Shown here: one piece after another, positions 43,218 to 54,566 of the stretch
Position numbering within the stretch: the first letter of the stretch is position 1
Layout of the letters: each line of letters opens with the position of its first letter
NCBI RefSeq assembly: GCF_000189635.1
Contig: NW_002476251.1
Location: forward strand, 211,918-275,917
Length of the DNA: 64,000 bases
Source of the DNA: Tetrahymena thermophila SB210
Taxonomy: Eukaryota; Ciliophora; Oligohymenophorea; Hymenostomatida; Tetrahymenidae
Direction: 5' to 3'
Notes under the pieces: model-generated
The model's input: only the letters and a program-made list of their open reading frames with translations
Told to the model about the DNA's origin: nothing
Database searches by the model: none
Position numbers and translations under genes: made by a program

Positions 43218-44522
43218 TCAATTGTTACTGAGCAGATTTTATTTGTTTGTCTTCTTTTTTATATGAGGAGTAAGAAAATTATTTTACACCCTATTATTTA
43301 TGATTAATTGAGGTAATTGAGATTATTGCGAAGGTTATTATACATTATTATTACTATTATTATTGTTATTATATTAAAACTAAAATTGACTTTGATTAGA
43401 ATAAATATTGTTAATTTAGCCTTCTGCCTTATCAGGCACTTTGAGATTAAAATTTTTCTAATTTAGTTGTTAAATTTTTTAAAGCTTACTATCAGAATTT
43501 TGATTAGAAATAGATGGATTACAATTAAAGCTGCTAAAAATTCCATTTCTATTTTCATTTTGTGCAGCGTTAGGATTATTCGAATTTGATATTTCATCCA
43601 AAATTGCTGGATTTTGATTTATGAAAGGAGACTTTTCAAATTGACATTCATCTTGCAAATTGTTAGAAGAGTGCTTGTCTATTTAAATATTATCGTTTTT
43701 ATTTATTGCGCTAATATTATTGTTAATTGTTAACTGATTGAAGTCTATATTGCTTGTAAAGAATAACTATGAATTTTTTATCTACTAAAGCTACAATTGC
43801 TACTCAGCTGATAATTCTTATCTCATTTTTAGTAACTTTTGTTAATAATCTAGCTTAAGCTACTTTAACTCAAGGTTGTGTTTTTCTATTAAATTTTATA
43901 ATTCTGGTTCTAGTCCTTTTATTGTCAGTTCTCTTATCTTTTCAGCTTTTTCCTTTTACCATTTCTCTCTTTCTTTTTTCTCCTTAGAAAGAATAGAATC
44001 CTTTTAGTTTTTAATCTCTTATTCATAAAATATTTTCATTTTTTTTAATTTTTGTGCATTCGATTCCTTTTCTTCTTCCAATTTTTGAAAGACTTCCTCC
44101 AACTGGTCGCTCATTTCTTTTTTTTCTTAAACTAAATTATTGATTATTTTAAGATTTTTTTGAATGTTCTCTTCAAGATTCTTTTAATGCATTGCTATTT
44201 CCTAAGCGTGTTGCTCCTTAATAAATTTCAATTGCTATTCTTATGTTAATTGCTTATCTTAGATGAGCTGTTTCAGAGCATTGTTATTATTTTCATTTAT
44301 CTGCTCATACATTTACAACTATTATATTCTATTTTTCTAAAGAGTTGCCTTCTAGATTAAGGATTGTTCATCGAAATTTCTGATTTATGCTAGTAATTAT
44401 TTCTATAGATTTTCTTCACTATTAATTTCTTAATTCCATTCTATTAGAATATTTTCAAATTGAGTAGTTAATTGCGTAGAATTTTCAAAATTGCTTTTTT
44501 AACCCTCTAATTCTTAATTCAT
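43218..44522 (-). CDS. CEP131: CEP131/AZI1-like centriolar satellite/transition-zone protein, 434 aa
   Basis: A single uninterrupted exon from ATG 44522-44520 to TGA 43220-43218. Residues 1-270 are coiled coil. The diagnostic segment near 43880-44000 reads KEREKWQKEKAEKIRELTI then KGLEPELQNLIEKHNLELKQ, which matches the signature block of CEP131 (AZI1/DILA), a centrosome and cilium transition-zone protein needed for ciliogenesis. After it come about 60 more coiled-coil residues, then an Asn/Ser/Gln-rich tail. Animal CEP131 is around 1,000 residues; here the protein is much shorter, with no N-terminal extension visible in the 353 bp between it and the next gene. The motif is strong evidence of homology; the one-to-one relation is inferred. 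Confidence 0.75.
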
Positions 44523-44875
44523 TTGAATTTTTAAATATAATACCAAACAATTATAAAATTTTGCTATAAATTTGTTATAATTAATTAATAATTAAGTAAG
44601 GAGGATAGTTAAACAATAGACACTATTAAGGTAGTATTTTGATAAATACTGAGCATATTTGCTACTCGGTGTCACCAGAAGAATTAATATAATCATAATC
44701 AGAAAAAAAATTATAAATACAAGGATATTTAGTTTCACATAATTTTATAATTATTAATTAACAAAAAAAAAAAAAAATTAAAGATTTTCTCAAAAGAGAA
44801 GCTCTTAAAACAATTAAACCTAAATAATAAAAAAAACCCTTTTAAATAAATACTTAATTTAATTTAAAGCATAAT
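44523..44875. other. divergent intergenic region
   Basis: 353 bp shared upstream region of the CEP131-like gene (-) and HEAT-type gene (+), with a 15-nt poly-A run near 44763-44777. Promoters of both are expected here. Confidence 0.65.
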
Positions 44876-45259
44876 ATGTCGATTTAGTGTTCCAAGAGTG
44901 AAAAGAAAGAAATCCTTGGCCGCATCAAACAAACGGTTGATGTAGATGAAATTTTGAAATATACAAACTATCAAGATAATGATATTAGATTGAAGGCTGT
45001 TAGTGAGCTTTGCCCTTGCAAAGTCTAAGAAGATAACAAAGAATTCTGGGATAGAGTCTTCCAAATGGTAGACGATCCCGATGCCAAAATAAGAGCTAGG
45101 ATCTTACATATCATCTGTGACGGATCTCCAGATCGTTTAGAGCTTTAGGTTGCTGAAGCACTAGAAAGATTTAATAGAGATACCGACCGTGATATCAAAA
45201 GACAAGCTCATAAAGTTCTTGCATCCTATACAAGAACAGGCAAGTGGAACATCCTTTGA
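44876..45259 (+). CDS. small HEAT-repeat-type protein, 127 aa
   Basis: Intronless; MSIQCSKSEKKEILGRIKQ to GKWNIL before TGA 45257-45259. The body is alternating helices in HEAT style: NDIRLKAVSELCPC, FWDRVFQMVDDPDAKIRARI, LHIICDGSPDRLEL, QVAEALERFNRDTDRDIKRQ. Such small HEAT proteins act as protein-interaction scaffolds; the specific partner is unknown. Codon use is unlike its neighbours: C-ending codons (GAC, ATC, TTC, CCC) are frequent and few Gln are TAA/TAG, the pattern of highly expressed Tetrahymena genes. I do not recognise a named family. Confidence 0.85.
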
Positions 45260-47109
45260 ATTCGGCTGTGATCAGCTTTTTTTTACTATATTGAATATTT
45301 TGACTGAATTATTTCTATTCAAATGAAAAGATAAAAATAAAGTTAAAGTATCTTAATAAAAGTATTTTTGATGATCTTCTTAATTAAAGACAGCTTAGAT
45401 AAAGTTATATCTAAAGATATAATTAATAAATGCTATCTATACTATATAATACATAACTTTCTAATCAATCATTATCTTGAGTTAAAAGTACTTTAATAAG
45501 TATTAACTCTTAACTACAATAAAATATATTAATTAATTACTACTAATTTATATAATTTATTCAAACTCTTTCATTGTATTTTATATTCAATATTTGTACT
45601 TTAATCTGAGTTTATCTTATTCATACAAAATACTTTCCTTTTATTTGTTTTTTGTCTCTTACTTAGATACTTAATCTAAATTATAACAAATTCTTCTTTT
45701 CTTTTTTATTTGGTCAAACATTAAATCAGTCTAGTTAAGCCATAACCCCTAAATGTATCTTTATTTAGAGCAAAATTAAAAGAGATGCTATAATTTTTTA
45801 AATATTTTATTAATTCGAATTTCATTTGGTTATAATTTGAAAAATATGTTTAATAATTAAAAGTATCTAGAAGAAATAATAATAATTTAAAAATATTGAG
45901 ACACAATTTTTTTTAATTTAAAAATTTTATTTCCTAAAATGAATAATTATTTGTAGTCTTCTGTACAATAATAATTACAAACGCAATAGTATTGTAAATA
46001 AAATAATTATTTTCATATAAAAATAATGTTTTTGATAATTTTTCTACTTTAATTCCAAAGTATTTTTAAATTTAACGCGCTCAAATGAAAAAATAGGTTT
46101 ATTATTTATAGATTGATCAAAAACAATTTTTAAAATAAAATCATAATTGCTTGTTAAATTTATTTCTTAAAATTGTTATTAACTTTAATGAAAAAAATGC
46201 TGGTAGTTGTAGAAATTGGTTTAATAGAAAAAAACAATTTAATAATTTAAATGATATTTTTCTTTACTATCGATTGAATATCATCAGCTCATGATAGATG
46301 CAATGCTTTTTGAAAAATAAAATATTATTTTAATAAAAAATTGTTTCAAGTATTTTACATTTTTGATAAATTATTTTGGTTAATGATTTAGTTAAATTAA
46401 TTAATTATACTTAAAATGAATTTTATTTTAAGTTAAATATTTTAGAGATAATAAAATTACTTTTCATGTTCAAAAATAAATTTCTTCATCTCATAGCGAT
46501 TATAAATAAAGTAAATTTAGATTAATTTTATGTTTTAGCTTTTTAACATTTATAAATAAATTTCATCTTAAAAATTGAATAACTTTAATAATTTAAAATA
46601 ACATTTAAAAGTAATTAAATAGCAGTAAAGAACCTAATTTAAAGGAAGGACCACTGATAAATTGGATTGAAAAATTATAAAAATTAAAAAAGCAAAATAG
46701 CTTTAACATAAATAATTTGTTTGATATATGTAATTAATAAAATAATAAATTTTATAAAATGATTATAGATAAATTAATTTATAAGAAAATTGATTATATA
46801 TGTTTATGTAATTTATTTATAAAATGCTTTTTTAATTCTACTACACATAAGTGTAGGTTTATTTATTTAATTTATTTTATTTTATTTGTTCATTTTTTAG
46901 AATTTATCTAAGCAACTAAATTGCTTTGTTAGTTTATTTATTTATTTGTTTTGTATACTTTATTTAATTATTTTTAACATTTAAAATTGGTTAAATTGTT
47001 ATGCTACTATTTATTTATTTGCAACCAAACAAAATTGTTCATTTTTAATATTTTGATTGTTTTTTTTATCACTTAATTTGCTTATATTGATTGACCTTGG
47101 TTGGTAAAA
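45260..47109. other. 1.85-kb gene-poor spacer between convergent genes
   Basis: AT-rich with many T and A tracts and TTTA repeats near 46858-46890. A short motif TAGCAGTAAAGA at about 46620-46631 recurs as part of a repeat near 57.9 kb. No coding frame with protein character was found on either strand. Confidence 0.6.
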
Positions 47110-50100
47110 TCAAGAAAGGAATAGCTTTTCTAAATTTTTGAAGCAGATTATAACTACTGTTAAATTATCGAAGCTTTTATGAATTAATGTTTATTTTATC
47201 AAATATTCTATCCCTTCTCCTATATAATCATGCAAACTCTACCTCATTTCTTTTTTTCTAAATTATTCTCTCATAGAATCCCAAATAAAATCAATAGATT
47301 GATTATTAGTAAGCTTATCAAAAATCCCATCACCTATTTATTTTAATATTTTTGTTTATATTTGTAAAATATAACATAATATTTACATCCAAGCATTATA
47401 AAATCGTGTTCTTAAGATAGTTAAAATTAAGTTATCTCAGGCTCACATAAAATAACTTTAGAATTGCCACCATACTTTTTTAATTTAGCTTCAATATCTC
47501 CTAATGTTCTAGATACCTTTTTATTAATAAAAGTACTTTAATTAATTGATTAAGAGAAAAGAATTTTAGATACTGCTAACCTCCCAGGTAAAACTCTATG
47601 AGGACCTTTAACAAACTATGGGTACTGCTTGGGTTACATAGTTGGAATTTAGCTCCTAAAAATACACAAAAAAACTTATAATTCTTTCAAAAAACATTAA
47701 AAATTTTACTAGTAAATTTTTCCACCATTCATAATAATACGCTTTTCTTCATCAGGGTGATTTGGCTTGTGATCCACAGTTAATCCGATAACTTTCTATC
47801 CATTATTTTAACTTAGAACGGCTCTACTATCTCCTAAATTTGCTACGTATATTTATTCATCTATTTTATTTAAAATTATTTTCATACTTTTTTCTAATTT
47901 CTTTTATTTACTTATTAACATCACAACTATGGCACATGAACCAGATTTGTCTAAAGGAATCTGAGATTCTGTAATTTTTAAAAATGCATCTTCTGCCTTA
48001 ACAAATCCATTATGTATAGCTCTTTATGGGTTCTTTGGGAATTCTTCGTCTTTTATAATCTATTTGAAGTAATTTTAAAAATTATTATTTTTATCATCCT
48101 CAAAAATTTAAATTATAACACGAATTAAAATTTTATTCTCTTTTGACATATGAATGCTTGATAAAAAATTTAAAAAAAATTTTTAAATTACATAAAAATG
48201 TAATTGATCTCTCAAAAAATCTGCACACTAGGCTCCACCATGTCCGTCATAAATAGCGAAAAAAGAGATATTTGGCCAATCAGCAACATGGCTTTTTTCT
48301 TAAGGTTTTACCATATTTAAGATAATGCTGACTCTGTCTTCATTGTAACCTCTTATTAACCCTTTAAATTATTATTATTTTTTTTAATATAAAACCAAAT
48401 TATCAAGTAAAAGTATTTCTAAATTCTAAAGTAGTAAATCAAAATTTATTTTTTTGATAAGTAATTTCTAAAAATTGAATTCTAAAATTTTTATTTTAAT
48501 TTTTTTTAGCTAGCTAGCTAGCTAATATTTTTGGAAATAGCGGAAAAAAATTTTTTAAATAATTAATTAATCAGCTAATCAAATAAAAATCTAAATTTCC
48601 TTTAATTACTTATAATTATCTACCTAATTTTTTTTTTTTTCGAAATAAATGTTTAAATAGTATTTTGATGAAAATTAATTTATTTAAAAAGAAAAACAAA
48701 TAAGTACCTTGATGTGTGTTTGCACCATAGGCATGTACAACACCTATTTACTTAGTTGATATTTTAGATTTATCTATTTTTGGGAGCATTCGAACATCCA
48801 AAAGGTCATTATTTGCATTTTGTATAGATGGCTACTTAGTATTTGACTAATTTATGCTATTTTAGTTAAAAATAGAGCTATAGCCAGTTACTTAAGCAGG
48901 TTAAATTGATTTCAAAGGTGTTTTTTGTGAATTTTCACTGCTTTGAAGTCTAGATTGCTTAGCGTTTGGAGATAGTATGCTTTATTAAGAATTTTAAATC
49001 TTTGAGGACTGTGTTGAAGGAGAGCTAAGGTAATTTAAATTTTTTCCCAAGCTTGAGTACTGCATATATTAACTGTTTAAAGGAATTTCTTTCTTTGTTG
49101 TTCCATTACTTGGAGGGCGTGCAGAAGAAATACTGTAATAATTCGAAGATGAATTGACGTTATTTGCAGTATTATTTCCATTTTAATTCTAAGTATTACT
49201 ACTGGTTTGCTATTCTTTTAAATTGTGACTACTTGGGATATTACTACTAGGTTATCTACTTTAAATAGATGAACCTATGCTAACTAGTTGTTTTTAAGGT
49301 TAATTTTCAACAGATGGTACTGAAACAGATTGCTGAAGCGGACTGCTGTAGGGATTACTATTATTTGTTTGACCATTTGAATTATAGTATTTAACAATAT
49401 TTCTTAAATTATTTTTAGATGGAGGGTCTTATTTCCTCGAACCAGAATTCAAAGTACTCTCAAATTCAATAACTGGAGAGCGAAGACTTGCTTTTTCACT
49501 CACACTCCCATTCATTTATTTTGTCATTAAAATTCCATCATGAGGAGTTAATTTTGGTAATTATAACTAAACAATATCCTAAATATTGTAGCCATTCTGC
49601 TTGCCTCCTTGCTAAGAACCTGCTGCCTAAGATTATAATTATCCCTAAATTCCGTTTTAGCTACTGCTGTTTATTACATTATAACCAATTATAGTAGATG
49701 CAGATTAATTTGTGTTATTTGCTGTATTACTCAATCTTTTATTTTAAGCACGATAACCATTATATAAATAATTGCTTTCATTTACAGCTCCACCTTATGC
49801 GTGATCAATAGTATTATAATTGCCATATCCATAGGTTTGCTTATTAAATCCGTACTAATTATTGTTGTTACCTCCTACTTAAAGCCCATTATTTTAGTGA
49901 GAAGGTGTGACAGAAGAAGAGTCTATTGAGTTTGCTAATTTACTATACTACATTGGAGCTGCATTTGAAAACGATAAACTTTTTCCAGTAGGTGTCATTT
50001 ATGTGCTCAAACTGGTTGGATTAGCATACTATTATGTATATTATTGAGTCTCGTTATTCTTTGCTATTTAATTATATCCATATGAATTTGTAGTAGGAGA

Positions 50101-50250
50101 CATCATTGATGGGTAACCTAAATTTGTTGATCTGTTTTATCCATTCTTTGAGTTCTTTTAACTATTTACCTGACTTCCCTTATTTTAATATGAGCTCTAA
50201 ATATTATAGGATTAGAGTACTTCGGGTTTTAAATTGCCTTAACTTCTCAT
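47110..50250 (-). CDS. PPM/PP2C-family protein phosphatase with long low-complexity N-terminus
   Basis: Starts MRSQGNLKPEVLQSYNIQ (ATG 50250-50248). The first about 500 residues are Asn/Ser/Gln/Tyr-rich. The PP2C domain is spread over exons to the left: FFAIYDGHGGAQCADFLRD (metal-binding Asp and DGHGG), DKSGSCAIVVMLI, VYVANLGDSRAVLS, then HKPNHPDEEKRI, GPHRVLPGRLAVSK and RTLGDIEAKLKKYGG, and LGC-DGIFD split by an intron (47340-47400 region). The end is NLTVVIICFKNL then TGA. All key PPM metal ligands appear present, so it should be an active Mn2+/Mg2+-dependent Ser/Thr phosphatase. An insert separates RLAVSK from RTLGD. Introns include near 48060-48200, 48360-48710 (with a TAGC tandem repeat) and 47645-47705. 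Confidence 0.88.
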
Positions 50251-52291
50251 AATATAATCAACTTAACTATACTAAATTTGTGTATATTAGATAATTAAAT
50301 TTTTTTTCTTCTATAAAATACAAATTTTTTTTTTAGTTTAAATAATCGATTAATAACTTATGTTAATATTTATATATGTACGTATGAGTATGAGTGCCTG
50401 GAGTTTATCAAAATAATCTGTAGCTACTATCAAAAATTAATTCAAATGTTGTTAAGAAATAAAATCAAGCTTTAATGTTTTCTATTTTTTATAAAACTGA
50501 AATAATTTAAAATATTTACATTAAAATTGATATATTCTGAAATTTTATCAACTTTTAAATAAAAAAGATTTATTTATATAATAAATCTAATTAAGGCAAT
50601 TAACTTAGACATTTAATTTAAAAATAATATAATTTTTAATAAATAACTAAAAATTGATTAAATTACTACATATCACAAAAAATACATAGATTAATTTCAT
50701 AAATTCTAAATTACACAATCTTAAGCTATTAGACTTCTAATTTATATTTGATAAAAGTTTTTAATTAAGAGTGAATTATTTGTTTATAAATTAAAAAATA
50801 TTTTTTAGAAAAAGGATTAAAATATTTAATAATAAATAACTAATTATTTTAATTTTTTTTAATATAAACATAATCAATAAATTTTAATTTATTTGGGTAA
50901 ACAATAGATATTTTCTAGTAATATTTTTTGTCAAATAAAATCAAAATTTAATTTATGAGTCATTCAAGATAATATTAAGGTTATATTTCAATAACATATT
51001 TTTATGATTTTAAAAATCTATTTTAATAAATAAAAAAGAATATATAATTTATTATTTTCAATTTTAATTTAAAAATAATCAAAATAATAATTAATAAATA
51101 CAAAATTTTAGAATTAAATCTGAATTTTGTTTGAACAACATTAAAATAATATTGTAAATTTATATACCATTTCTTAAATTTTAAGATATTTTTACCACTA
51201 AAAATTATTATTAGAATGAGTTATTAAATACATTTAATAAATATATATCTATCAGTTTGCTATCTTATTTTTTATAAATCACTTAATCTTGAAATTTGAA
51301 GAATTATTTTTTGTGGTTAAAAAAATGTTTAAAATTATAAATTTTTTTCAGCAATCTTTTAATGTTTTGTCAACTCTAATTAATTATTCACAAAAGCAAA
51401 TTAAATTACATTAAGATTTTTTGCTTTAATGCATAAAATTTAAAACCACTACTATTTCTTTTAAAATACTCAAAATGAAATTCCGATAATTTGCGAAGGT
51501 TGGAAAGTATATTTACAACCACTCATTCAATAGCTTGGATTTATTAAATTAAGATTCATAAACTGTGACTGTGTGAAATTAAAATTGAGAAAGCGCTTTT
51601 TAATTTTGGCTAAAATTTAGAATGCACAGATATCTAAATTATCCTGTTAAATATGCAATAAGAGTGGTGAATATTTAATCAATCTGGTCAGGTTGATATA
51701 TAAATTCTGCTGACAAAATTAAAATTAGATTACAAAGTCTTATTTTATTTTTTTTCTGATTCTTTTGGATCACATTTTTAAAAGTTGAGGTAAAAAAGTA
51801 TACAAAAGATTTTAAAAATATGTAGATTTTTTAATTTTTTAAAATAGAAAAGAATTTTTTGAAAATAGGTTAGAGTTAATTACAAATGGATTTAAAATAG
51901 AAAGAAAAAATTACATAATTTTTTACTACTTTTTAAATTAAATTGAACAGCTTGTTTTTAAATAGATGTATTTACATCGGATTTTGGGGGAATAGCAAGT
52001 AATAGACTAGAAAATTATTTGATTGTGTATTTCAGGCAGTTTTCTATATAAAAAATATATTTTCTCAACTAAGTTTTACCTAATTTATTATCAGCGCATT
52101 TGAAAGTGACTACGTTATATTAATTAAAAAATATATAGTAGTCGAAAAAATTGTTTTAAGATAACGGCGTATTATAAAAAATTTTAAATCTTTATAACTT
52201 ACTTACAACATATTATAGCTCTAATACATTAAGTATTTATTAAATTAATGCACATAAATTATGAAAATTGCAAAAACGCCTATAAAATACT
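50251..52291. other. 2.0-kb gene-poor divergent spacer
   Basis: Upstream of the PP2C gene (-) and the DUF1294 gene (+). AT-rich; slightly less AT-rich DNA at 51470-51720 shows no long open frame and no RNA gene I recognise. Confidence 0.6.
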
Positions 52292-52729
52292 ATGAAAATA
52301 AAGAAAGCTTTAAGTTATTATTTTCTTACTGGTATCACTATAAAAATGATAGATCTCTTTTTTTTCAAAAATATAATTTTTTTTCAAAGAAAAATAGATA
52401 GAAAATTTAGGAGTAGTATTTTTTGTTTGCCCTTATTTGGAACAAATGTATCAATAATTAATTGTATGAATAAAGTAATATTAGATAGATTCATTTGTGA
52501 CCAAAAATTTCGTTTGATAAGCAGTGACAATATAATTAAGTCAATAATTGATAAATCAAAAAAACAAACAAAATCAAATAAATTTATATCAAAAGGAAAA
52601 GATAATATCTTTCCTAATTAAACTATTAAAAGCAGTCTAACTAATATCAACCAATCTTTAACGATATTCCATTTAGGAATAACAAATCCAGCTACATACA
52701 TTCTCTAAATCAAAATAACTCTCACAGAT
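52292..52729 (+). other. open 5' extension in frame with the DUF1294 gene
   Basis: ATG 52292 opens a frame that continues without TGA into the DUF1294 core. The product is Lys/Ile/Phe-rich, for example MKIKKALSYYFLTGI, and has no recognised domain; two TAA codons would be read as Gln. It may be a real N-terminal extension (possibly a targeting region) or 5' untranslated sequence that stays open by chance. Confidence 0.35.
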
Positions 52730-53050
52730 ATGAATTTCCAACTCTCTGATATTGTTTGCATTTTACTTGGATTCTATATGATCCTTGTAAACTTAGTAAC
52801 ATTTTTTACCTTCGGCTATGATAAGTTCGTTTCTTTATTTGCTAGAAGTAAGAATTACCGTCGTATTAGTGAAAAATTCTTAATTAGATTAATCAAAGTC
52901 GGTGGACTATGTGGAGCTAAATGTGCTATGATACTTTTCAATCATAAAACCTCTAAGAAATCTTTTCAAATTAATTCCGATTCTCTTACAATTCGTCTCT
53001 ACAACTTCTCTTTGATATCCTTATACTACATAGCTCGTTATGCTGATTGA
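52730..53050 (+). CDS. DUF1294-family small membrane protein, 106 aa
   Basis: MNFQLSDIVCILLGFYMILV then LVTFFTFGYDKFVSLF, YRRISEKFLIRLIKVGG, GAKCAMILFNHKTSKKSF. This is the DUF1294 pattern: TM helix, Y-x-x-D-K, R-I-x-E, GG, and the closing FxHKTxKxSF motif, known mainly from short bacterial inner-membrane proteins of unknown function. Two to three TM segments are expected. It is intronless and ends at TGA 53048-53050. The same frame is open without TGA upstream to ATG 52292, which would add 146 residues without a recognisable domain; since DUF1294 proteins are short, the internal ATG at 52730 is preferred but not certain. All Gln in this core are CAA, none TAA/TAG. Confidence 0.75.
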   Translation: MNFQLSDIVCILLGFYMILVNLVTFFTFGYDKFVSLFARSKNYRRISEKFLIRLIKVGGLCGAKCAMILFNHKTSKKSFQINSDSLTIRLYNFSLISLYYIARYAD

Positions 53051-54200
53051 AAAAAAGGATTCTATTAAAATTATCCATATAGCTAAACTTATGTATTGGC
53101 TAGTTAGCTAGCTCGCTACTTTTAATTTTTCGGTCAACCCTTAGCTTAGCTGATGGATAAAAAAGTATTGATACTTACTTACCATTAATTAAACAAAACC
53201 CTAATTTAATTGCATTAGTTTATTTCTTGTATATTTGTTCATACTTAATCTCCTTACTTACCTTACTTCTTAAAAAATGTTTCGATTACCATTAAACACA
53301 CAATAATATTAATTGCCATTTTATTTATATATAAATTTGTATGAAGTACAAAACAAAATCTTTTTGCCAAAACTTTGTTATTATATTGGTTTGAAGATTT
53401 TGCAGAAAATTAGTATTTTTTTAGTGAATCACTAGAATCCTTCTCATAAATTAATTAATTCGTTATGATATTACATACATCATAGTCTCCATAATATAGA
53501 TTTCATCAACTTCATTCTTCAGCCATTATCCTTACATATAATATCAAATCAAAATCTTCTCATTATTTTTTCAAAAAAAATCAACTAAATTTGATAATAA
53601 GCTGAAATGATAATATAGATTTTTAAATATTTCTGCTCATAATATACAAACTAAAGTGTATCCAATTTTAATGGTGTAATTTCATTAAGGAATATCGACT
53701 TTTTCAATTTGTTACAAAAACATTAACAGAATAGGATTAGAATAATTTGACGCAGATATTTAAAATTGTGACCCCTTTTGCTTAATTCTAATTTATTTAA
53801 GTTCAACTGAAATTAAGCTAGCTTATCGTTCATATTTTATCATTCAATTTATTATCTAAGTAAATGAGGGGATCTCGTTAATTGAATACCATAAAATAAA
53901 TAATTTAATTAAATAAAAAATTGAAAACGGCATTTTTAAAAAAAATGATGAAATATTTGTTTTGTTTATTTTCATGATATTTGCTTTTAATATTAGTAAA
54001 GCTAAATTAATTTAAGAAAGTTATTTTTAACCACTGTCATTTAAAATTAATAAGTAGATCTAATATATTTGGTGTATTATTTTAATGATTTTTTTTAATT
54101 TAGTTTAGTAATATCTGTCTGTCTGTTATTAAGGTATTTTAACAGTTTTAAACGTTAGAAAAATACTGAAAAAAATTAGAAACTTAATTTATTTTTTCTT
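53051..54200. other. intergenic spacer, no gene seen
   Basis: AT-rich spacer following the DUF1294 gene, with TAGC and CTTA tetranucleotide patches near 53095-53115 and 53257-53270. No RNA gene recognised. Confidence 0.6.
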
Positions 54201-54533
54201 ATGCAAATATTGTTAAATCTTTTTTTCTTAACAAAACAAGTAACCAGTTAAGAACAATCCACTAAGTAGAATTATAAATACATGTAATTGCTTCAGCAAT
54301 AATAAGATATTTAAAAAAAGCATAAGTAAAAAGAACGGCAATTATAAGATACCAGTAAGCAAATATGCATCATATGTTACAAAAAATCATTACAAAAATT
54401 CAATTAATTAAATGAATAAAAAGGTTTATATTTATAATTATTTCTACCAAATAAGAATTTTTATTTTAAGTCAAGCTTATCTTGGTAAATTATCTAAATA
54501 TATTTCTCCAGCAAGCAATCTTTATTAAAATGA
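54201..54533 (+). CDS. doubtful short ORF, 110 aa, possible secreted peptide
   Basis: MQILLNLFFLTKQVTSQ is followed by a Gln/Lys-rich region ending at TGA 54531-54533 under the ciliate code. The N-terminus could be a signal peptide. It ends 33 bp before the 3' end of the bromodomain gene on the other strand. There is no domain and the composition is biased, so it may be spurious; recorded because it uses many TAA/TAG Gln codons. Confidence 0.25.
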
Positions 54534-54566
54534 ATATAAAAATATTATAGTAATTAACTAAGTTTA

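Noticed and set aside
51470-51720. Slightly GC-richer patch as a possible RNA gene
   Set aside because: No tRNA, snoRNA or snRNA boxes or convincing fold could be identified by eye.
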